In this document: positions 6,044-17,300 of the stretch, one piece after another | How the letters are laid out: the number at the start of each line of letters is the position of its first letter | How positions within the stretch are numbered: position 1 is the stretch's first letter | From: SHAN690 sp040221375 | Lineage (GTDB): Bacteria; Bacteroidota; Bacteroidia; Flavobacteriales_G; Salibacteraceae | DNA length: 25,203 nt | NCBI GenBank assembly: GCA_040221375.1 | Contig: JAVKEP010000095.1 | Coordinates: 1-25,203 of the forward strand | Direction: 5' to 3' | Made by a program: the position numbers and the translations under genes | Notes under the pieces: generated by a model | What the model saw: only the letters and a program-made list of their open reading frames with translations | What the model was told of the DNA's origin: nothing | Databases searched by the model: none

Positions 6044-7525
6044 TTAACCCAACATCCCTTCCACCACGCTCCGGTCGTTGCTTAAGCGGGGAAGCTTGTT
6101 TTGGCCGCCTAACCTTCCTACGCTCGCCATGTATCGGTTGAAGGCCCCTGGATTCAATCGGCGGATGATGAGGGGCTGCAGCACCTTGCCTTCGATGAGG
6201 TCCTTGTAATAGCTGTTAAGGCTGCACATTCGCTCATTGAGCTGCTGCGCCATAGCCGCTGGCAGGTCGTTTTGTGATTCTATGAACCATTCGTGGTAAG
6301 GGAGGCCGTCGGTTGGACTCACTTGAGGTGCGACATGAAACTCGTTGATCTCGATGCCCAGATTCTCGCACACCTCCGTCATGGATCGCTCTACTTCTTC
6401 CGCGATTACGTGTTCTCCGAAAGCCGAAATGAAGTGCTTAATGCGTCCGGTTACCACGATGCGAAATGGATTCAACGATGTGAACTTAACTGTATCGCCG
6501 ATGATGTAACCCCACAGGCCTGAACTGGTGTTGAGGACGATGGCGTAGTTGACGCCGACCAATACTTCTTTGAGACCCAAACGCCTTGCTGACGGATCGT
6601 GGATCCCGTTAACTGGCACAAACTCATAGTAAATGCCGCCGGCCAGGTTTAGGAGCATGCCTTCCTCCCCTTGCCGGTCTTGAAATGCGATGAAGCCTTC
6701 AGACGCCGGATAGGTTTCGATGCTGTCTACGTGACCTCCTATGAGCTTTTCCATCGTGGCTTTGTACGGCTGATAGTTGACCCCACCGTGGGCGAAAACC
6801 GAAAAATTGGGAAAGAGCTCCTTGATCGTGGCCTTGCCTGTATGCTGCAGAAGGCGCTCAAAATACATCTGAACCCAAGGCGGAATGCCCGAGATCAGCC
6901 GCATGTCTTGGTCCTTGGTCTCCGCTACGATGGCGTCGACCTTTTGCTCCCAATCCTCGATGCAGTTCGTTTGCCAACTCGGCATCCGACTGCGCTGCAA
7001 GTAAGACGGTACGTGGTGGGCTACGATTCCCGAGAGCCTTCCGACGCCGATGCCTTGCAAATAGGTCATCTCTGGACTGCCTTGCAAAAAGATCATCTTG
7101 CCGTCTACGAAACGCGCGTTCTTGGTTTCGTCAATGTAGCAGAGCAATGCCGTCCAAGCCGCCTTGACCTGCGCTTTGATGCCGTGGTCGCTCATCGGTA
7201 TGTACTTGGTGCCCGAAGTCGTGCCCGAAGTTTTACAGAAATAAGTGGGTTTTCCCTTCCAAAGCACATTGATCTCGCCTTCTTTGATACGCTCGATGTA
7301 GGGTTTCAATCCTTCGTAGTCGCGCAGTGGAACCTTGCGCGCCCATTCTTCTTGCGTGGTGCTCGCGGTAATGCCGTGGTCGCGCCCAAAGTCGGTCCCG
7401 GCGAGGACCCCGCAGAGAAAACGAAAGGTGCGTTCTTGAGCCCGGTGCGGGCCCTCAGACCAAGCCCTCACTGCCTTCATTTCACGCTTTGCCAACCACC
7501 TTGCCGCTGCCGTTTTTATGCCCAT
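6044..7525 (-). CDS. GH3-family acyl-adenylating protein
   Basis: 493 residues from the preferred start, the usual length for bacterial members of the GH3 (auxin-responsive promoter) superfamily. Plant GH3 enzymes adenylate a carboxylic acid such as indole acetate or jasmonate and join it to an amino acid; substrates of bacterial members are mostly unknown. Visible motifs are the nucleotide-binding loop K-T-S-G-T-T-S-G-T-K (about 98-107), Y-P-A-S-E-G (about 268), and V-T-G-R-I-K-H-F-I-S-A-F-G-E-H-V (about 360). The frame is open to 7591, immediately after the marC stop, but the ATG at 7525 is preferred: the family normally starts M-G-I-K, and a TACCTTCG -7 element lies four bases before it. 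The 22-residue extension from 7591 cannot be fully excluded. Confidence 0.87.
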   Translation of the reverse strand: MGIKTAAARWLAKREMKAVRAWSEGPHRAQERTFRFLCGVLAGTDFGRDHGITASTTQEEWARKVPLRDYEGLKPYIERIKEGEINVLWKGKPTYFCKTSGTTSGTKYIPMSDHGIKAQVKAAWTALLCYIDETKNARFVDGKMIFLQGSPEMTYLQGIGVGRLSGIVAHHVPSYLQRSRMPSWQTNCIEDWEQKVDAIVAETKDQDMRLISGIPPWVQMYFERLLQHTGKATIKELFPNFSVFAHGGVNYQPYKATMEKLIGGHVDSIETYPASEGFIAFQDRQGEEGMLLNLAGGIYYEFVPVNGIHDPSARRLGLKEVLVGVNYAIVLNTSSGLWGYIIGDTVKFTSLNPFRIVVTGRIKHFISAFGEHVIAEEVERSMTEVCENLGIEINEFHVAPQVSPTDGLPYHEWFIESQNDLPAAMAQQLNERMCSLNSYYKDLIEGKVLQPLIIRRLNPGAFNRYMASVGRLGGQNKLPRLSNDRSVVEGMLG

Positions 7526-7529
7526 GGAA

Positions 7530-7537
7530 CGAAGGTA
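7530..7537 (-). promoter_or_regulatory. -7 element upstream of the GH3-family gene
   Basis: On the minus strand this reads TACCTTCG, identical to the octamer upstream of marC (8209-8216). It ends four bases before the ATG at 7525, so a transcript from it would be leaderless or nearly so. It supports 7525 as the start. Confidence 0.45.
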
Positions 7538-7591
7538 GTCGCTTCTAAATTTTTGGACGAAGGATAAAGGAGAGAATGCCGACGGGTGCAA

Positions 7592-8173
7592 TTACATCAA
7601 ACCGAGGTTGGTTCTGAAGAGCTTCACTGCGATGGCCAATAAGATGATGCCAAACACCTTTCTCAGTACGGCGATGCCTCCAGGACCGATCATGCGTTCT
7701 ATGCGCACGGTGTTCTTCAACACCAGGTACACCAAAGCAATGTTTAATACGATGGCTACGATAATGTTTTGAATCGCGTACTCGGCTCGTAGCGAAACCA
7801 GCGTGGTCATGCTTCCGGCTCCTGCTATCAGAGGAAAGGCCAAGGGCACAATGGACGTGCTGCTCACGTTGGCCGATTGGTTCTCATCGTCTTTGTATAG
7901 CTTGATGCCCAAGATCAATTCGAGCGACAAAAAGAACAGGATGAAAGAACCGGCGATCGCAAACGAATTGATATCGATGCCGATCAATTGAAGGATCTCG
8001 TCTCCCAAATAGAGGAAGGCAATCATGATCAACAACGAAACGATGCTCGCCTTCTCCGATTGAATGTGCCCGGCCTTTTGGCGCAATTGAATAATAATAG
8101 GAATCGATCCGATGATGTCGATGACCGCAAATAGGACCATTGTGGCTGTGCTAATTTCCTTAATATCAAACAT
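7592..8173 (-). CDS. MarC-family integral membrane protein
   Basis: 193 residues with six hydrophobic segments (about residues 11-30, 42-62, 69-90, 106-127, 133-152 and 169-187), the standard MarC topology in the inner membrane. Family signatures include A-V-I-D-I-I-G-S-I-P near the N-terminus and P-L-A-F-P-L-I-A-G-A-G-S-M-T-T just after the middle. The biological role of MarC proteins is unknown; the name comes from the E. coli mar locus, but a direct role in drug resistance has not held up. A TACCTTCG -7 element sits 35 bases upstream. It lies head-to-tail with the GH3-family gene and could be co-transcribed with it. Confidence 0.92.
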   Translation of the reverse strand: MFDIKEISTATMVLFAVIDIIGSIPIIIQLRQKAGHIQSEKASIVSLLIMIAFLYLGDEILQLIGIDINSFAIAGSFILFFLSLELILGIKLYKDDENQSANVSSTSIVPLAFPLIAGAGSMTTLVSLRAEYAIQNIIVAIVLNIALVYLVLKNTVRIERMIGPGGIAVLRKVFGIILLAIAVKLFRTNLGLM

Positions 8174-8208
8174 TTAATTCTCTTTTTTTGGCTATTCGTT
8201 TCGAGCCG

Positions 8209-8216
8209 CGAAGGTA
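8209..8216 (-). promoter_or_regulatory. -7 element of the marC-type gene
   Basis: On the minus strand this reads TACCTTCG, the TTCG variant of the Bacteroidota -7 box, 35 bases upstream of the ATG at 8173 in the divergent gap before the giant gene. Confidence 0.5.
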
Positions 8217-8310
8217 CAGGGAATAATTCATTATCTGAAGATACCAAACCTCAATTTTAAGCTTACGTATACCTTTAAGACTAACCTTCAGAAATTCAAT
8301 ACGTGGCTGC

Positions 8311-8318
8311 TATATTTG
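8311..8318 (+). promoter_or_regulatory. -7 element of the giant surface-protein gene
   Basis: TATATTTG matches TAnnTTTG exactly and lies 47 bases upstream of the preferred ATG at 8366. It partly overlaps a string resembling the Tn5 mosaic end (8314-8332), so it should be read with care. Confidence 0.45.
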
Positions 8319-8365
8319 TCTATAAGAGACAGCATTTTTTCGACCTAAGACCGAACGCTTTTTCT

Positions 8366-11300
8366 ATGCCACGGAAATGGACCTCATCTTTCTTGTTTCT
8401 ATGCTTTGTGCTGGTGTCCCTTCAGGGTTTCGGTCAATGGACGCTGTCTGACAGTTTACAACTGTATTATCCCTTCAATGGGAATGCGACGGATTTTAGT
8501 GGCAACGGTTACGATGGTTCACTCACAAACGCTCAGCCGACCACCGACCGGTATGGACAAGACAGTTCGGCACTTTACTTTGATGGCAATGGAGATTGGG
8601 TGGATTCTGAGACGACATTCGACTATGAATACAGAACCGTTTCCGTATGGTTCAATACCTACAGTACGTCAACGCAAAGAAGCCTATTGTCACATGACGC
8701 CAACTCGCTGACCTACGGTACTTTTTCAGCGTCGATCACGAGCACAGGAGGATTTAATGCTAGGGCTGGAGGGACCGGTTCCGTAGAACTGCTCAGTTCT
8801 CCTCCTTTAAATACTTGGAAACATCTGACGCTCGTGCGTGATGGGAATGATGTGCGTTACTACATAGATGGAACATTGAAAGCAACCGCTGCCGCCAGTT
8901 CTTCAGGAAGCATATCGGGCGCCAACGATGAGCTGGTAATAGGGGTGCATAGAACTGAAAACCAGCGATGGCATTTTGGAAAAATCGATGAAATCAGGGT
9001 ATACAACCGAGCACTCAAAGATTGGGAGATAGAGAACTTGTATTGCAATGTGGATGCGGCCATCAGTGTAAGCGACACGACGGTTGTGAAAGGCACTGCC
9101 CTTACGTTTTACAATGACAGTAACACGGTCGAGTCGATCAACACTTGGATTGTAGACGGCGATACCATCCTCAACTACCCGGCCCTTACCTGGAATTTTA
9201 GTACAGCAGGCATCCATGAAGTTGTCTTAGTAACGACGGAAGGTTTCTGCTTGCAATTGGACACCACGACAATCTCCGTATTGGAAGGTTTAAGTCTTGA
9301 TTCAGCCACATGCTTGGTCTTGAACCACTTTGTGAAGGTGTCTGATACATCCAGCAACTTCGGTGCACTGGGGGCTGGGGATTTCTTTGGATGGGATATG
9401 CAACCCATCGGCGACGTGAACGGTGATGGGGTTATCGACCTTGCCGTCGGCGCACCCTATGACGACGACGGAGGAAACAATCGAGGAGCAGTTTATATCC
9501 TGTTTATGAACATCAACGGGAGCGTCGATAACTACCAAAAACTATCTGATACCCAAGGCAATTTCATAGGAACTTTAGCAAATACAGACCTATTCGGCGT
9601 TGCCGTCACTGGAATAGGGGATCGAAACGGGGATGGTATTCCTGATATTCTGGTGGGCGCCTCTCAGGACGATGGTTCTGGTAGCAACGAAGGAGCTTGC
9701 TACTTGATTTACCTCGATTCCACCGGCCAAGCGAATGGCAGTGTGAAGATCAACAGCAATAGCGGGGTAGGCTTTTCCCTTCCTAATAGTGCTCAATTTG
9801 GTACGGCCGTAGGTAATGTGGGCGACCTCAATGGTGATGGAATTAATGAACTCGTAGTGGGTGCTCATAGAATGGGAGAAGGCGGTTCCGAACGCGGAGC
9901 GGTTTTTATCCTCTTCATGGACTCGGCTGATTCGGTGCAATCGGTCACCAAGCTATCCAACACGGTTGGCACTTTTTCTGGAAATACACAGGACTACATG
10001 CGTTTTGGAGGTGGAATAACGGCTATTGGCGACATCAACCAAGACGGTATACCAGACCTAGCCGTTGGTTGTCCTGGCTATTCCGGTACTTCTACCAATT
10101 CCGGTTCTATCTTCTTGATTATGCTGGACAGTAATGGAACTGAAAAATACCATCACCACATCCACTCAAGCAATTCGACTTTACTTAACAATACCACCTA
10201 CTCAGGCGGTCGCTTTGGGCGGGACCTTAATTTTCTGGGCGCGAACGACGATAAACTCTGGTTTCTTGCAGGATCCTTCCGTGCAGATGTCGGCGCTACT
10301 GATGATGGCGCAGCATTCATTCTTCAAGTGGATACTGGCGGTGCATTGCACAGCATCTTAGAAATATCAGACAACTTGAGCGGATTTTCGGGGAACTTGG
10401 ACGGAGACGATCAGTTCGGTTTTGGCAACTGCCCCTGGTACGATGCAAATGGCGATGGTTTGAAGGAAATTGTTGTAACAGCGAGAAAAGACGACGATGG
10501 TGGTACAGATCAAGGTGCGATGTATGTTTTCTATCTTGAAAATACGTGTTGCCAAGCTGGGGCGGAAGTGCTTACCTCCGATACGACCATACTCGAAGGC
10601 ACCAATTTATACATGGAAGGAAGTACGGAACAACCGGATTCGGTACGTTGGGTGAATGATGGAAGCGTTCTTTCCTATGACACTGCATTCACAGAGTATT
10701 TCGGAGAGCCGGGATTGTACGAGATACTATTCATCGTTGAATACGGCCTTTGTGCAGATACCGATTCGCTAGTAGTCCACGTCATTCCCGAACCCAATTG
10801 TCTCGTGATCGATTCAGTTTTCAAGATTTCAGATACTCAAGGGAATTTCTTTGCCTCATTCACCGATGGCGATAAGTTCGGAATGGGGTTGCGGGGCATC
10901 GGCGACCTCAACAACGATGGTGTTCCGGATATTGCGGTATCAGCACCCCTTGATGATGATGGTGGTACAAATCGCGGTGCTCTCTACCTGCTGTTTATGA
11001 ACAGCAATGGCACCGTCAACCATCACCTCAAGATCTCAAGCGACTCAGGAGGATTTGGATCCGGTCTAGCCAACGATGATGAGTTTGGAGTTTCTATTGC
11101 CAACATCGGAGATTTAAATGGAGACGGATACCTAGACTTGGCCGTAGGTGCTCCCTTCACGGACGACGGTGGTACCAATCGAGGAGCTGTATGGATCCTG
11201 TTTTTAGATTCATCAGGTGCTGTAGATTCCAAAACTAAAATTTCGGATACCCAAGGTGGACTGACGGAATCCCTCGCTAATGTCGACCGCTTTGGTTCGA

Positions 11301-14300
11301 GTATCACGAGCATAGGAGACCTTAATCAAGATGGCGTGACAGACCTTATGGTAGGCTTGCCCGTAGATGACGTGGGGTCTATCGACGACGGTTCTGTCAT
11401 TGTCTTGTTCATGAATGCGAGTGGGGCGGTGATTGACGAACAAAAAATCGGCGACGGCTTAGGTGGATTTCCCTTTGACATCTCTAGCATGGATCGTTTT
11501 GGCGGTTCCTGTGCCTTTCTTGGTGACATCAACGACGATGGCTACATTGAAGTAGCTGTCGGCTCCCAGTTGTACGACCCAGGAGGTACTAACGTGAATG
11601 CAGGTGCCATATATACCCTTTCGCTAGATACTAATGGACAAGTAGTACATGCCGTTCTATCTACCGAAAGCGAAAACGGCGTGATTGGTCCCTTGGATGC
11701 TGGTGGTGCCTTTGGGTCGGACATGACATTCGTTGGTGACATGAACAACGATGGCTTTGTTGAAGTAGTAGTGAGCAATTGGCTTGACGATGACGGCGGA
11801 ACCGAGCGAGGATCATTTTGGTTGATCTCTTTCGACAGCATTGGCTATGTCTTTTCTGCGACCAATTTCTCATACGGGAATGGAAACTTTCCGATTTCAA
11901 TTGACAACGGAGATCGCTTTGGATATGGCATTACACCTATTGGCGACATAAATGGAGATGGTCTTATTGATCTCGCCGCTGGAGCTCGAGAAGATGATGA
12001 TGGAGGTAGTGGCCGAGGTGCGATCTACATTATGACCATGCGTGACACGTGTTGTCTGCTAGAGGCAAATTTTGACATAGACGCAACAGACATATGCATT
12101 GGAGAGTCGATTTCAGCAACCAATACTACGCTGTATGGTAGTGGTGGGACGAGCTATGAGTGGTTTTTGGATGATTCACTGCTCTCAACATCCACAAATT
12201 TCAACCATACGTTCATTGCATCGGGTACCTACCAACTCCGATTGATAGCAACCGACAGTTGTCAACGCGTTAAAACCAAGACCATCACCGTCCATAACGA
12301 TCCGCTTGCGGATGCGGGATCATCCCAATTCATTTGCTCTGGAGATAGTGTGCAACTCAATGCCAGCGGAGGAGTGAGCTTCCAATGGAGCAGCGGGGCA
12401 ACGCTTTCCAACGATACCATTGCCGACCCTGTTGCATTCCCATCTTCCACAACCATCTACTTTTTGACCGTTACGGACCAGTACGGGTGTACGGATGACG
12501 ATAACATCGCCATCATCGTGAATCCTTTGCCAACGTTTACTGTATCTGGAGATTCCTTGATATGCGCTGGTGACTCCACCATGCTGACTGCTAGCGGTTC
12601 TGCTGGGTTAACATACACTTGGAACCCAAATCAAAACCTATCATCGACAAGCGGAAATATCGTCTACGCTTTTCCAACCACTACTACGACCTACATCATT
12701 GAAGGAGAAGACGCGGCAGGTTGTTCGGATACAGCATCGGTTACCGTCGTGGTAGACACGTCGCTTTCAGCGATCATCGTAAGTGCGACGAATGTCAGTT
12801 GCTTTGATGGAAACGATGGCAACGCTGCGGCTAGCATTAGTGGTGGTTCTTCACCCTTCAGCTACCTGTGGTCTTCTGGATCTACTGCCTTAACTACATC
12901 AGGTCTTTCAGCTGGGTTGGTTTCCTTTACCGTGACGGATAATGAAGGCTGCACCGACACAGCTTCTATTCTGATTGCAGAACCTGATTCGTTGGATGTG
13001 ACATGGAATGTGAACGATGTGAATTGTTTCGGTGAAAGCACAGGTTCCATCACCGCGGCTGTTACTGGCGGTACGCCTTCCTACTCCTATCTATGGAGTA
13101 GCGGAGGAACATCGAGTGGAATCTCCTTTTTAGCTGCCGGGGCTTATACGCTGACCGTTACCGATGCCAACGGCTGCACGTCGACTACTACAGGAGTCGT
13201 GGATGAGCCTGCCACCGCGCTCGATGCTTCCATCGATTCAAGTGCGAATATATCATGCTTTGGAGGTAGCAATGGACAAGCAACCGCCGGGGCCAGCGGA
13301 GGCACCTCACCTTACTCCTATGTGTGGAGTGACGGTTCAATTACCACAGCAATCTCCGGAATGACGTCTGGTACTTACACTGTCACTGTGACCGACGCAA
13401 ATGGCTGCACAGACACGGCTCAAGTGACCATGATTCAACCTGCTACTGCATTGAGTACGCTCACATCGGTTGACAGCAATGTCTCATGTTTCGGAGGAAA
13501 CGATGCATCTGCTCAGGTAAGTGCTTCTGGGGGCACTTCACCTTACAGCTATATTTGGAGTCAAGGCTCAACTACCACAGTACAATCGAGCCTCGATGCT
13601 GGCATCCACACGGTTACGGTAACGGACGCTCAATCATGTACAATCATAGATAGTATTGCAATCTCAGAGCCGAATCAACTGGTGGCTACTCCAACAATCA
13701 CCAACAATGTTTCTTGCAACGGTCTGAACGATGGAGCAGTAAATGCATCGATCAGCGGCGGTACTGCTCCCTACATCCATCAGTGGAATAATGGCACCAC
13801 TACCTTGGTGAATACGGGGTTATCTGCTGGGAGCTATACTATTACGATAACAGATGCAAATGGGTGTTCTGACAGCGCCTCTGTAACGGTATCTCAGCCC
13901 AATGTGCTATTAGCCAGTGGCACCGTGGTTCAAAACGCTTTGTGCAACGGAGACAGCAATGGAATTGCCGCAGTTACACCTTCAGGTGGAACACCTCCTT
14001 ACTCCTTCTTATGGTCAAACAATAGCTCTACCGATACGATCGACAGCTTACCCACCGGCACCTACACAGTCACGATCACAGATGCCAATGGATGTACTGA
14101 TGACGTATCTGTATTCATCAACCAACCGTTTTTCTTTTTCGCGTTTGGAACGAGTCCCAGCGGAGATGTCACATGTTATCAAGGCAGCGATGGCATAAGA
14201 TCGGTAGGCCACACAGGGGGTACCTATCCGCACACCTATCTCTGGAGTACCGGTTCCACATCGAACACGATCAATAGTCTTTCTGCAGGTACGTACACGG

Positions 14301-17300
14301 TTACCGTGACGGATGCCAATGCTTGCACAACTACCCATACGACCACTGTGACACAACCTGCAGAAGTGGTATTGAGCTATTCCATTGACAGCAATGTGTC
14401 TTGTTTTGGAGGCTCTGACGCTTCCATTACCTTGGCTACGACAGGCGGTTCCTCACCCTATTTCTATTCTTGGAGTACAGGAAGTACTAGTTCTGTTCTA
14501 AGCGGATTGTATGCGGGAACCTATTCTGTGTCTGTAGAAGATGCATGGGGGTGCGACGGCGACCCGGTGAGCATCACAATCACCCAACCAGACTCGTTGA
14601 TTTCGCAAGCCTCGTTAGTTCAAAACGTATCTTGTAATGGAGGGAATGACGGGAGCGCAATCGGATCGGGAATTGGTGGATCGACCCCATATAATTATCT
14701 ATGGAACGATGGACAAACAAACGCGACGGCAAGCTCACTTGCAGCTGGTACCTACTCGGTGACTTTGACGGATGCTAAAGGCTGTTCAGACACTTCTACC
14801 GTTGAAGTAGCTGAACCATCAAGCCTCATCTCATCGATAATTTCATCTACCAATGTATCGTGTAACGGCGGAAATAACGGAACAATCACCGGCGCAGCAA
14901 GCGGAGGCACGGCTCCCTACACCTTTGCTTGGTCTTCGGGTAGCACATCTGCACTGGCAACATCACTAGCCGCTGGGACCTATACCCTCACCGTAACTGA
15001 CTCAAACGGATGTACAGACACTTCGATAATAACCATCAGTGAACCAACGGCCTTGACAAGCACTGTGACATTCCTTGCATCTACACTCTGTTATGGAGAT
15101 TCAACGGGATCTGCAGACATCTCTGCTTCCGGGGGCACTCCAGGATACAGCTACCTGTGGGAAAGTGGCGAAACAACCGCTGTTGCGACGGCTTTGTGGG
15201 CCGGATCGCGAAGTGTTATTGTTACTGATGCTAATGGATGTACGACCTCCAACACGGTAGCAATTAGTCAACCTACTCCCGTACTTGCCTCAATCGATTC
15301 TTCCGATGATGTGATCTGCAACGGATTCTATAATGGTGCCGCCTATGCGAGTCCAAGCGGAGGTGTAGGAAATTACAATTATGTCTGGAATTCTGGAGAG
15401 ACCACCCTAAACATAGATAGCCTGACTTCAGGAACGTATATTATCGCGGTTTTTGACAGCAATGGATGCATGGATACCGCTTCGGTCACAGTCATAGAAC
15501 TAGACCCGATTTTGACGAATCTATCGCAAGTGAACGTCACCTGCCACAACGGAAACGACGGTTCGATTTCAAGTTCAGTTTCAGGGGGAGGCACTCTCTT
15601 CAACTATGCATGGAGCAATGGTACAAACACGACCAACATCACTAGTTTGGAATCTGGATGGTACAGTTTGACCATCACTGATGAAAACAACTGCTACGGC
15701 ATTGACTCTACTTGGGTATCTGAACCCGATTCAATCACCTTCGATTTTACCGTTGCTGACATCACATGCTATGGCTTGAGCAACGGTGCAATTTCCTTCA
15801 ATTCTTCTGGAGGAACTCCACCCTTTTCCTATGCCTGGTCAACGGGTGGAGTGGATACAATCATTTCAAGCTTGGATGCGGGTTGGTACACGGTGACTTT
15901 GACAGACAGCAATGGCTGTCAAGCCGTGGATTCTAGCTATGTATTTGAACCAACATTGATCTCCTCAACATTGAGCTTGCTGGATTCGGTGTCCTGTTTT
16001 GGACTTTCTGATGGCAAGGGACTGGTAACGCTGACTGGAGGGGTGTCAAACTACAATTACCTCTGGAGCAATGGAGATACAGATGACACTTTGAATGCGG
16101 TGAGTGCAGGAACCTACACCATCACTGCATCCGACTCTAACGGATGTCTTCACATTGATTCGCTCGAGATTCTTGAGCCAGAACTCCTGCAAGTAGTCTT
16201 GGACAGCTTGGCGGCTGTTACTTGCTACGAGGCCGCCGACGGTGCTTTAGTGGTTAACTTTACTGGAGGCAATGACACCGTAGGCTACGAATGGTCCAAC
16301 TCTTCCATTAGCAATTACGTGTACAGTCTTGACACAGGTGTATATACCGTTACCATTACCGACCTAAAAGGGTGTACCGACTCAGCTGCCTATACCATTA
16401 CCCAGCCTGATACAGGCGTATATATCGGAAACGCATGGATCACAGACGCCTATTGCCTAGGTGGTGAAGTAGGTAGTATCCTTGTCGAAGGTGCAGGAGG
16501 AACAGGCCCTTACACTTACGCTTGGAACAGTGGATCAAATGGGTCTTTCATCGAAAGTCTCGGAGCAGGTTCTTATGTAGTTACCATTACCGACTCGTTA
16601 GGTTGTTCGCACGATACCAGTTATACTGTAAATGAGCCAAGCACACCGGATACTGCATTAATCACGAAATCTAATGTTCTGTGTTATGGCGATTCAACGG
16701 GAAGTATGACTGCAATCTTTATCGGCGGCTCTGCCCCCTACTCCTACTCTTGGTCTAACAGTGTATATACAGCATTGAACGACAACATTCCCGTCGGGAT
16801 TTACGAAGTGACACTCTACGATAGCGCCGGATGTGAACAAGTTGGGATTGACTCAATCACCCAACCGACAGAATTGATCGCCTCAGCCTACGTACTGGAT
16901 TCCTTATTGTGCTTTGACGACACAAATGGAAGCGTCTATACGACGGTCGAAGGTGGAATAACTCCTTATTCCTTCGTTTGGAATCAGGGATCCACCACTG
17001 ACAGCCTTAGCAGTCTTAGCGCAGGTTACTATGCAGCGATCGTTACAGACAGCAATGGTTGTGTCGATTCAGCTGTAACTGTTCTTTCCCAACCGACGTT
17101 GCTCGCCGTAGATTCAGTATCCATCCAAAGCGTTCTATGCTACGGACTAAACAACGGTGCAATCGCGCAATGGACAACTGGTGGAACGACGCCTTATGCT
17201 TACGCATGGTCCACCGGAGCGAATACGACTAACATTGACTCACTCAGCGCTGGTAGTTACACCTTGACATATTCCGATGCGAACGGTTGTGTACATGACA

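Noticed and set aside
6671..7567. A 298-codon open frame on the + strand inside the GH3-family gene
   Set aside because: It lies antisense to a gene with clear family motifs, and its translation is rich in R, H and V with no domain pattern; it reflects the high codon-position GC of the real gene.
7592..8173. Annotating the MarC-family gene as antibiotic resistance
   Set aside because: The name is historical; MarC has no demonstrated part in multidrug resistance, and nothing in the sequence suggests it here.
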